Shown here: positions 13,336-20,695 of the stretch, piece after piece
Position numbering within the stretch: position 1 is the first letter of the stretch
How the letters are laid out: each line of letters starts with the position of its first letter
Assembly (NCBI GenBank): GCA_018371855.1
Contig: JAHAKD010000012.1
Coordinates: 1 to 23,081, forward strand
Length of the DNA: 23,081 bases
Source: Clostridium sp.
GTDB taxonomy: Bacteria; Bacillota; Clostridia; TANB77; CAG-508
Reading direction: 5' to 3'
Notes under the pieces: generated by a model
The model's database searches: none
What the model saw: only the letters and a program-made list of their open reading frames with translations
Told to the model about the DNA's origin: nothing
Made by a program: the position numbers and the translations under genes

Positions 13336-13411
13336 GCACCACTAGCTCAGTTGGTAGAGCAGCTGACTCTTAATCAGAAGGTCCGGGGTTCGACCCCCCG
13401 GTGGTGCACCA
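13336..13411 (+). tRNA. tRNA-Lys (anticodon CTT)
   Basis: A 76-nt cloverleaf. The acceptor stem is GCACCAC with GTGGTGC, the D arm GCTC/GAGC, the anticodon loop CTCTTAA, and the T arm CGGGG-TTCGACC-CCCCG. CCA is encoded. The anticodon stem GCTGA/TCAGA has a G-A mismatch at its outer pair (27-43). It is the second Lys isoacceptor in the window and is transcribed alone. Confidence 0.95.
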
Positions 13412-13422
13412 AAAAGAAAAAA

Positions 13423-13447
13423 AGCACTTTTAGGAAGTGTTTTTTTT
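13423..13447 (+). terminator. Terminator of tRNA-Lys (CTT)
   Basis: A 7-bp stem (AGCACTT with AAGTGTT, one G-T pair) around TTAGG, followed by a run of T. Confidence 0.75.
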
Positions 13448-13529
13448 ATACGTAATTTAAGATATAAACTTTTATCTACTAGATTTTCTTTCAAAACTTT
13501 TGCTATAAACTTGTTTTAGATTTCCATTT

Positions 13530-13676
13530 CTATTTATTGTAGTGGTTTTTACCACTAGGTAAATAAATACTTGCATTTTTAATATTTATATTAGAGAATG
13601 CAGAAATACTGTCTAAAATTTGCTCTTCAGAACAATTATTTTTTTGCTTTAGTCCATTAAATTCAATTTTTCTCAT
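13530..13676 (-). CDS. Possible small gene, 48 aa, or gene remnant
   Basis: The stretch 13448-13803 has no long gene. It does hold this minus-strand frame, ATG 13676 to TAG 13530, encoding MRKIEFNGLKQKNN..., then SEEQILDSISAFSNINIKNA and a GKNHYNK end. No family recognised, no signal peptide. A well-formed minus-strand promoter (13703-13731) lies upstream, but the ribosome binding site is poor (GCGGT). A 7-bp hairpin (TAGTGGT/ACCACTA) overlaps its 3' end. It may be a small protein, a small RNA locus or a decayed gene. Confidence 0.3.
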   Translation of the reverse strand: MRKIEFNGLKQKNNCSEEQILDSISAFSNINIKNASIYLPSGKNHYNK

Positions 13677-13702
13677 AGTTACCGCGATTAACCATTTTGG
13701 AT

Positions 13703-13731
13703 ATTATATAAATCTTTTATTAAAAATACAA
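13703..13731 (-). promoter_or_regulatory. Minus-strand promoter before the 48-codon frame
   Basis: TTGTAT (13726-13731), 17 bases and consensus TATAAT (13703-13708), read on the minus strand. It is back to back with the plus-strand promoter at 13748-13776. Confidence 0.5.
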
Positions 13732-13747
13732 TGGTATCAAAAATAGA

Positions 13748-13776
13748 TTTACAATAAAATAAAAATGTGATAATAT
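13748..13776 (+). promoter_or_regulatory. Promoter of the 88-aa gene and M23 peptidase
   Basis: TTTACA (13748-13753), 17 bases, TAATAT (13771-13776), 27 bases before ATG 13804. Confidence 0.55.
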
Positions 13777-13803
13777 TATGGCAAAAAGATAAGGAGAATT
13801 AGA

Positions 13804-14070
13804 ATGACGTTAGAATTTGTAGATAATTATTTAAATGCAAAACTAGCACAGAATAGAGAAATTATAAAATTTTCATTTTATGAAGTAAGAATGAAATTAA
13901 ATTTGTCAGAAGAAGATTCTATAACATTTTTAAGTCTAATATCTCAGAAGTTGATGAATACAGGATATTTAGTATATAAGACAGGTGAAGAATATGTATA
14001 CAAAGGCAAAACATTTAATATACAAGAAAATGAGTTATTAGTTGCAATATTAAAAGAAAGTACAAAATAA
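13804..14070 (+). CDS. Uncharacterised 88-aa protein upstream of the M23 peptidase
   Basis: No family recognised. It is a soluble, mixed-charge protein with helical-looking segments (FVDNYLNAKLAQNREIIKFS, then LSEEDSITFLSLISQKL). A short beta-like end follows (GYLVYKTGEEYVYKGKTFNI). The pattern helix-helix-helix then two strands could be a winged-helix-like fold, but this is only a reading of the sequence. AAGGAG lies ahead of ATG 13804. The stop is 32 bases before the M23 peptidase start, with no terminator between, so the two are probably one transcript. It has no signal peptide, so it acts in the cytoplasm. Confidence 0.7.
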   Translation: MTLEFVDNYLNAKLAQNREIIKFSFYEVRMKLNLSEEDSITFLSLISQKLMNTGYLVYKTGEEYVYKGKTFNIQENELLVAILKESTK

Positions 14071-14102
14071 AGCAATATAATACTTATAAAGGAGAAATTT
14101 AT

Positions 14103-15362
14103 ATGAAACAAATGTTAAAAAGGATATTAGCTATTATACTAGTATCAATAATGATTATGACAAATATATCTTTAGGAGTTTCATCACAGGATTCAAAAGA
14201 TTTACAAGATAAAATAGACAAAACAAAAGAAAAACTAAATGATGTAACTACAACAAAAACAGATACGGAAAAACAAGTTGATGATATTCAAACAAAAATA
14301 GATGAATACCAAGGGTCTATAGATACTTTAAATGATAAATTAGATACATTAAATACTAACATAAGCGAAAACGAAAAGAAACTAGAAGAACAACAAAAAG
14401 CGTATGACGAGAATTCTGAATTATTAGATGAAAGATTAGTAACAATTTACGAAAATGGAAGTGTATCTTACATAGATTTATTGTTATCTTCTAGTAGTTT
14501 AACAGAGTTTATATCTAATTATTACTTAATATCTGAATTAGCTTCATATGATCTAGAATTATTAGAGAAAATACAAGAAGAGCAAAGACAAATAGAAGAA
14601 ATAAAGAAATCTTTAGAAAATGATAAAACAGAAGTAGAGAAATTAAAGGGTGAAAAAGAAGTAAAAACTCAAGAGCTAAATGCTACAAAACAAGAAAAAG
14701 AAGAATACATAGATGATCTAGAAGGCGAAGCTAAAAGTTTACAAGCAGATTTAGCACAATTTGAAAAAGATAAAGCAGCAATCGATAAAAGACTTGAAGA
14801 AATAGCAAATTCAAATAATAATAATAACAATAATGGAAATAATAGTGGTGGTGGATCATCAGGAAGTGGAAATAATGGTGGTTCAGGTAATTCTAGTTCA
14901 AAAGGATATATATGCCCAATACCAGGATTAAGTAAAGCAAATATTACATGTGGATTTTATGGATACCCAGGTCATGGAGGAGCAGATTTTGGAGGCAACT
15001 ATGGAAAGCCAATAGTTGCAGCTAAGAGCGGAACAGTAGTTATTTCAGAAACATTAACAGGAACGATTCCAAATTATGATTTAAACGGAAGTTTAATAGG
15101 AAAATATAGAAGTTATGGTGAATATATAGCTATATTACATGATGATGGGAACATTACATTATATGCTCATGGAAAACCAGGAAGTAGATTAGTAAAAGAA
15201 GGACAAAGAGTATCACAAGGACAACAAATAATGACAGTAGGTAATACTGGAAATGTAAGTCCAAGACCAACACCAAGCAATCCTAAGGGGGGAGCACATT
15301 TACATTTTGAGGTAAGAGTAAATGGTTCACAAAGAGTTGACCCTGCAAAATATTTGCCATAA
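14103..15362 (+). CDS. Secreted coiled-coil M23 (LytM-type) peptidase
   Basis: A 419-residue protein. A signal peptide (about 1-27) begins MKQMLKRILAIILVSIMIMT. A long coiled coil (about 29-235), broken near 115-150, is like that of EnvC/PcsB-type proteins. A low-complexity Asn/Gly/Ser linker (237-266) follows. The M23 domain (about 269-419) has the zinc-site pattern H291-x3-D295 (GHGGADFG) and H399-x-H401 (AHLHFEV), with H356 in LYAHGKP. All expected metal and catalytic residues are present, so an active peptidoglycan endopeptidase is likely. The coiled coil suggests control by a partner such as FtsEX. AAAGGAG precedes ATG 14103. It is the last gene before a strong terminator. Confidence 0.9.
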   Translation: MKQMLKRILAIILVSIMIMTNISLGVSSQDSKDLQDKIDKTKEKLNDVTTTKTDTEKQVDDIQTKIDEYQGSIDTLNDKLDTLNTNISENEKKLEEQQKAYDENSELLDERLVTIYENGSVSYIDLLLSSSSLTEFISNYYLISELASYDLELLEKIQEEQRQIEEIKKSLENDKTEVEKLKGEKEVKTQELNATKQEKEEYIDDLEGEAKSLQADLAQFEKDKAAIDKRLEEIANSNNNNNNNGNNSGGGSSGSGNNGGSGNSSSKGYICPIPGLSKANITCGFYGYPGHGGADFGGNYGKPIVAAKSGTVVISETLTGTIPNYDLNGSLIGKYRSYGEYIAILHDDGNITLYAHGKPGSRLVKEGQRVSQGQQIMTVGNTGNVSPRPTPSNPKGGAHLHFEVRVNGSQRVDPAKYLP

Positions 15363-15414
15363 ATAAATGTAATAAAAAAATAATATAAAATACTAAATAT
15401 AATATCCGTAAAGG

Positions 15415-15454
15415 AATAGAGCAATAGTCTACTTTTGTAGACTATTGCTCTATT
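15415..15454 (+). terminator. Terminator of the M23 peptidase transcript
   Basis: A perfect 18-bp stem (15415-15432 with 15437-15454) around TTTT. The stem ends in TATTT, and a short T-rich stretch follows. Confidence 0.85.
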
Positions 15455-15481
15455 TACTTTATTATAATAGAAAAATATAAT
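15453..15481 (+). promoter_or_regulatory. Probable promoter of the surface-protein operon leader
   Basis: TTTACT (15453-15458), 17 bases, consensus TATAAT (15476-15481). The predicted transcript would start near 15488, before the 30-codon ORF. Another TATAAT lies at 15463-15468 without a well-spaced -35. Confidence 0.5.
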
Positions 15482-15512
15482 AAGGTAAATATAAAGTAAA
15501 AAGGAGAAAAAA

Positions 15513-15605
15513 ATGCATTTTTATATTAATAAGACTTTAAGCCCTGGCACTATGAATATACACATATATAGCATTAAAAAAGAAAAAATAAATATAATAA
15601 TATAA
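15513..15605 (+). CDS. 30-codon ORF, candidate leader peptide
   Basis: ATG 15513 has a good AAGGAG site (15501-15506) 6 bases upstream. The peptide begins MHFYINKTLSPGTMNIHIYS and ends INIII before TAA; the last coding codons are ATA AAT ATA ATA ATA. The stop codon touches the first base of a terminator-type hairpin (15606-15665). It is not recognised as any protein. It could be a small gene with its own terminator, or a leader peptide whose translation affects that hairpin and so the surface-protein gene at 15731. Confidence 0.45.
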   Translation: MHFYINKTLSPGTMNIHIYSIKKEKINIII

Positions 15606-15665
15606 AGCAAAAGAAAATTCAATAATACAATTTTTATTGTATCTGGATTTCCTTTTGCTGTTTTT
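15606..15665 (+). terminator. Long terminator/attenuator hairpin upstream of the surface-protein gene
   Basis: AGCAAAAG (15606-15613) pairs with CTTTTGCT (15652-15659). After one mismatch, AAATTC (15615-15620) pairs with GGATTT (15645-15650). An inner 7-bp hairpin, ATACAAT/ATTGTAT, caps it. GTTTTT follows. CAATTTTT (15628-15635) could instead pair with AAAAATTG (15676-15683), which would break the inner hairpin. No convincing promoter lies between this structure and the gene at 15731. Confidence 0.65.
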
Positions 15666-15730
15666 ATCACATAGGAAAAATTGGCGGATATTTCATAAAA
15701 ATTAATTTGAATATAGGTGAGGAGGAAAAT

Positions 15731-18700
15731 ATGGACAAGAAAAGAATTTCTAAAAATAAAATTAATTTAATTTCTTTATTACTTGTAATAATGCTTATTG
15801 TTAGTGAAATTTGCTTAATACCATCTAATATTCAAGCAGCAACAAGCAATCTTGAAAAACAAAATAAATATACAAACAATAAGAATGTTAAATTTGATAG
15901 TTTTTTTGTAGAGGAAAATAAAAATGTTCACGAAATAGAAATAAAAGAGGAAAATGTAAACAATATTAATTTTGAAGTAAATGTAGAAAAAGGATACTTT
16001 ACTAATGGGAAAATTGAATTAGAAGATCCAAATTTTATTATCCAGTCTATTAATAGTGAATTAGTTAGTAATATAGCAAATAATACAATAAATTTAAAAG
16101 ATATAAGTGATATAAAAAGCTTTTCTATTCCTATAAATATGAATAAAACTGATTTAATAAATAAAAACTATTTAAATAAAGAAACAAAGATTGTATTATC
16201 TGGAACATATATAAATGATAACGGAAAAGCAGATGAAATTAAAAAAGAAATATATATAAAAGTTAAATGGAATTTAAATACAGATTTTGATCTGTTTTCG
16301 AATATAACAGCTGTTATACCAGATGGCGAAAAAACAATAGTGCAAGAAAAAATAACATTTAAAGAAAAGGAAAGAAAAAATCCTATAGAACAACTTAAAA
16401 TAGCTTTAACTGCCCCAAGGGTAAATAATAATCTACCATCTGAAATAAGAGTTTGTGCTAATAGTACTAAAGCTACAAATGGAGATGAATTTGGAAAAAA
16501 TTTTACAACTAATAATTATACTTATGATAATACTACAGGAAATATTGAAATTACTGTTGCTAATAATGCAAATCAGAATGGTGAAATTGCATTTTATGAT
16601 GCAACAGATGAATATGTACTTACATATATTTACGCACAAAATATTACAGAATTGTTAAAACAAAACATAAAAATAGATACATCTTTTAAAGCAGATATAA
16701 AATTATATTCAATGGATACTTATATTACTAAAGAATATAGTAACAGCTATAATATTACAGCACAAATGGGAGCAAACGTAACAGCAGAATTGTACACGAC
16801 AGATGTTATAAATAAAGGTTTTCTTTATGATAATTACAATGAAACAGGCTATAATTTAAATTATAAATTGAATATAAATAATAAAAATTTAGAAGAGAAT
16901 ATAAAAGTAGAATCTTTATTACCTTCTTTTGTTATTGATAAAAACAATTTGGAAACAAACCAAATATATTTTAAATCTATAGCAGTAAAAGAAGAACTAT
17001 TTAATAAGATGCTTGGTACGGAAGGATATATAAATATATATGATAATAATAATAATTTAATAGCTACGATAAATAAAAATACGCAGAAAAATTCTAATGG
17101 TGAATTAGAAGTAGTATATCCAAATGCCCAGACTAATATAAGGATAGAAATTAGTAAACCTCAAATAGAAGGTGTATTGCAATTAAGAAACTATAAAGTA
17201 ATAGAGGCAAAATTAAATTATAATTTAAGCCAAATTAAGGATTTTTATGCAATAAGAGAAAAAGTTAATATATCAGAACAATATGAAGGATTATTAAATT
17301 TAAATGAAACTTATACTAAAATAGACTTACAAATGGATAATACAGAATTAATGCCTTTTGTAGATAATAATGTAAATTTAACATTAAATTTAGTGACAAA
17401 CAGTAACGAATATGATTTATTTAAAAATCCAGAGATAAGAATTAGATTACCAGAAGAAGTTGAAAGTATTAATATAGGAGAAATTTCTTTAGTATATAAT
17501 GAAAAATTAAAATTTGAATATGCTCGTTTAGAAGAAAATGACAGAGTATTAGTTTTAAAACTAACAGGAGAAGAAACAAATTATAAATTGGGCATTCAAG
17601 AAGGAACTAAAATAATAATCCCTGCAGTAATAAGATTAAGAGATACTGTTCCAAGTAAAAGTAGTAGCATAAAACTAACATATTCAAATGAATTAGCTAA
17701 AGCTACGGAGTATAGTAAACAAGGGAAAGATAGTTCGGAAGTATCATTTAATATTGTGGCAAAATCCGGATTAATCACAATAAGCGAATTGAGCGGATAT
17801 AATGGAAATGAAACAAAAAGAACTCTAGATGAAAATGCTATTAATGGACAATTAGAAATAGGAGCAACAGAGAAGGAAGCAAAAATCGAAACAAAAGTAG
17901 TAAATAATTTTAATGTAGATTTAGCCAATGTACAAATTATTGGGAAAATTCCATTTAAAGATAATAGGGATATTCATGGAAATAATTTAGGAAGTACATT
18001 TGATGCAACGTTAAAAGAAAATTTAAAAATACAAGGTGTGGATGCTAAAGTTTTTTATTCAGAAAATGATGAAACAGATGCTGAGAGCAGTTCTTGGAAC
18101 GAGAATGTATTAGACATTAATAATGTAAAGTCGTTTAAGATTGTATTAAACAATACATTAAAAAAAGGCGAAAAATTCAGCTTAGGATATTCAATAAATA
18201 TACCTGCTAATTTGCAAGCAAATGAAAAAACTTATGCAAGTGCAACAATTAAATATGAATTAAATAATCAAGAAAAAGATATAACACAAATAATTGGATT
18301 ACAAACACCTAGTATAGCAAAGGAAAATAATGAGGTAGGAGAGACAGCAGAGGAAGAATTACAAATAAAAGTAAAAGAACTTTTAGGAAATCAAGAAATA
18401 CAAAACAATAGTAATGTACATGAAAAAGAAGTACTAAGATTTGAGATAGAAGCAACAAATAATTCTAATTCGGATATTTCAAATATAAGTATAGACGCAG
18501 TTATACCAAATGAGGCTACATTTTTAGAAAGAAATGCAGATGCAGTAGTAGGTATAGGTGAAGATAGTGTACCTGTATTTAGTGAAGATAAAGACAAAAG
18601 AAATGTTTCTTTTGAAATAGAGAATTTAAAAGTAAGCGAAACTCAAAAATTTGTATATGAAATTAGAATAAATGAACTACCAGAAAATACGACAACAGGA

Positions 18701-20692
18701 AAACTAGGTTTTGACATTTTATTTAAAATTAATAATGAAGTTCAAAAACAACAAAAAATAGAGAATAATATAGTAAAAGGTATTATTGAAACAGAATTAA
18801 TGGTAGGACAAAGGACATCTGTACTTGATGTACAAGAATATACATATTTTTATAAAATAGTAAATCGTACAGGTGAAGACTTGAAAGATATTTCAGCTAC
18901 AGTAGAAATACCAAGTATATTAGAAACAAGTGAACCATTAGTTATAGAAAATGGGTTAGTAAATGAAGATGATGATCCTGAAAACAGTACAGTTAAATTA
19001 GAAAATAATATACTAACTTGTAATGTGAAGGTCTTAAATGTAGGTGAGGAAGCTTGGTTCCAAGTAAGAGGAAAATTAAAATCCTTTGATTCACCTAAAC
19101 TACAAATAATAGCAAGTGCTAATACGTATGTTCGAAATGATACATATAGATCAAATTTAGCAATTATAGAATTAGAGGGAGCAGATGTTTCTATTTCAAA
19201 GTCATCACCAACAGCAAACCAAGAAGTTAGAAACGGTGACACTATTACATATAATATTAGTGTAACTAACAATAGTGAGGACATAAATTCTCAAGCATAT
19301 ATTGTAGATACATTACCAAAAGAAGTAACAGGTCAAACATTACAATTTAATCAATTTTCTTATGAAAATGTTGGAGTAGATGAAAGTTTTAAAGAAGAGA
19401 ACAAAGAAGTGGATCTTAGTGTAACTATTGAAGATGAATCTGGAACAGACACAAGTAAAGTAACACCAAGCTATGATAAAGAGAAAAATATAATAACTAT
19501 ACCAACAATGATACCAGCAGGAAAAACTATAAATATTACAATTATAGTTTCAGTAGAAAATATAACACAAGATACAATCTTATCTAATGTTGCAACTGTT
19601 AAAGGAGATTTAATTGTAACAACAACTTCAAACGAAGTTATCCATTATGGTAAAAAAACAGAAGATAGCACTGATCCAGATGATCCAAATAATCCAGAAC
19701 AACCAGATGATACATATAGTATAAATGGAGTAATATGGTTAGATGATAACGAAAACGGAGCTTTAGATAATAATGAAGATTTACTAGAAGGAAATGAAAT
19801 AATGATAGTAAATGCTGATACATCCGAAATCGTTAAAGATTCTACAGGTGCTGAAATAAAAGTTACATCAACCAATACTGGGTATACAATAAGTGGTTTA
19901 ACTGCAGGAAGATATATAGTGATATTTAAATATGATAGAAATGTATTTAAAATTACTAATTATAGACAAGAAGGAGTAAGCGAAAATTTAAATTCAAAAG
20001 CTATTTCAGGAACCGCAGTTATAAATGGCAATACGGAATATGTGGGAATGACAGATGTAATAGAAATCTCAAATAATAATATTAATTCAATAAATATGGG
20101 ATTAATAAAATTAGGAAATTTTGATATAGCAATCGAAAAAACTATTAGTACGATAAGAACAGTAAATCCAAAAGGAAAAGAACAAAATTATACATATGAT
20201 AATGAAAAAATAAGTAAATTAGAAGTGTCTGCTAGGAATCTAGTAGGAACAAATGTGTATATAGGATATACCATAAAGATTTCTAATAATGGAGAATCAA
20301 AAGGATATATATCAGAACTTGTAGATGAGCTACCAGATGATTTACAGTTTGATAAAACATTAAACACTGGTTGGTATGAAGAAAACGGAAAATTATATTA
20401 TATAGATATCGATGATATAGAAGTTGGGCAAACTAAGGAAATACCATTAATTTTAGTAAAAAAATTAACAAATGATAATTTAGGCATAACAAATAATATT
20501 GCAACAGTTAGTGCTACAAGCTCTAATAATGTACAAGATAATAATTTGGATAATAATAAGTCCAATGCACAGTTGATTATTGGAACAAGTACAGGAAGGA
20601 TAGTACTAAATATAGTTGGAATAATATTATTATTAGGAATTATAGGAGTGGGAGTATATGTATTAAGAAAATATAATATAGAAAGGAGGTAA
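15731..20692 (+). CDS. Large cell-surface protein with DUF11 and SdrD_B-type domains, C-terminal membrane anchor
   Basis: A 1653-residue protein. ATG 15731 follows GAGGAGG; the upstream in-frame TTG is weaker. The signal peptide ends near IQA (residue 36). Most of the length is beta-rich, Asn/Glu/Lys-rich repeats that look like stacked Ig-like modules. A DUF11-type domain (about 1150-1310) includes ADVSISKSSPTANQEVRNGD, TYNISVTNNS and VDTLPKEV. A Pro/Asp linker leads to an SdrD_B-like domain (about 1328-1420), whose VIWLDDNENGALDNNEDLL is a calcium-binding-type loop. A last DUF11-like module precedes SNAQLIIGTSTG, one membrane helix (about 1625-1646) and RKYNIERR. No LPXTG is present. A role in adhesion or a surface layer is inferred. 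The next gene starts 3 bases on. Confidence 0.85.
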   Translation: MDKKRISKNKINLISLLLVIMLIVSEICLIPSNIQAATSNLEKQNKYTNNKNVKFDSFFVEENKNVHEIEIKEENVNNINFEVNVEKGYFTNGKIELEDPNFIIQSINSELVSNIANNTINLKDISDIKSFSIPINMNKTDLINKNYLNKETKIVLSGTYINDNGKADEIKKEIYIKVKWNLNTDFDLFSNITAVIPDGEKTIVQEKITFKEKERKNPIEQLKIALTAPRVNNNLPSEIRVCANSTKATNGDEFGKNFTTNNYTYDNTTGNIEITVANNANQNGEIAFYDATDEYVLTYIYAQNITELLKQNIKIDTSFKADIKLYSMDTYITKEYSNSYNITAQMGANVTAELYTTDVINKGFLYDNYNETGYNLNYKLNINNKNLEENIKVESLLPSFVIDKNNLETNQIYFKSIAVKEELFNKMLGTEGYINIYDNNNNLIATINKNTQKNSNGELEVVYPNAQTNIRIEISKPQIEGVLQLRNYKVIEAKLNYNLSQIKDFYAIREKVNISEQYEGLLNLNETYTKIDLQMDNTELMPFVDNNVNLTLNLVTNSNEYDLFKNPEIRIRLPEEVESINIGEISLVYNEKLKFEYARLEENDRVLVLKLTGEETNYKLGIQEGTKIIIPAVIRLRDTVPSKSSSIKLTYSNELAKATEYSKQGKDSSEVSFNIVAKSGLITISELSGYNGNETKRTLDENAINGQLEIGATEKEAKIETKVVNNFNVDLANVQIIGKIPFKDNRDIHGNNLGSTFDATLKENLKIQGVDAKVFYSENDETDAESSSWNENVLDINNVKSFKIVLNNTLKKGEKFSLGYSINIPANLQANEKTYASATIKYELNNQEKDITQIIGLQTPSIAKENNEVGETAEEELQIKVKELLGNQEIQNNSNVHEKEVLRFEIEATNNSNSDISNISIDAVIPNEATFLERNADAVVGIGEDSVPVFSEDKDKRNVSFEIENLKVSETQKFVYEIRINELPENTTTGKLGFDILFKINNEVQKQQKIENNIVKGIIETELMVGQRTSVLDVQEYTYFYKIVNRTGEDLKDISATVEIPSILETSEPLVIENGLVNEDDDPENSTVKLENNILTCNVKVLNVGEEAWFQVRGKLKSFDSPKLQIIASANTYVRNDTYRSNLAIIELEGADVSISKSSPTANQEVRNGDTITYNISVTNNSEDINSQAYIVDTLPKEVTGQTLQFNQFSYENVGVDESFKEENKEVDLSVTIEDESGTDTSKVTPSYDKEKNIITIPTMIPAGKTINITIIVSVENITQDTILSNVATVKGDLIVTTTSNEVIHYGKKTEDSTDPDDPNNPEQPDDTYSINGVIWLDDNENGALDNNEDLLEGNEIMIVNADTSEIVKDSTGAEIKVTSTNTGYTISGLTAGRYIVIFKYDRNVFKITNYRQEGVSENLNSKAISGTAVINGNTEYVGMTDVIEISNNNINSINMGLIKLGNFDIAIEKTISTIRTVNPKGKEQNYTYDNEKISKLEVSARNLVGTNVYIGYTIKISNNGESKGYISELVDELPDDLQFDKTLNTGWYEENGKLYYIDIDDIEVGQTKEIPLILVKKLTNDNLGITNNIATVSATSSNNVQDNNLDNNKSNAQLIIGTSTGRIVLNIVGIILLLGIIGVGVYVLRKYNIERR

Positions 20693-20695
20693 AGT

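Noticed and set aside
15606..15730. A cyclic-di-GMP or other known riboswitch ahead of the surface operon
   Set aside because: No conserved cores of the known classes were seen; the structure fits a terminator/attenuator hairpin better.
17596..17928. A 110-residue minus-strand frame (and others under 15731-23081)
   Set aside because: Shadows of the long surface-protein genes, without ribosome binding sites or recognisable domains.
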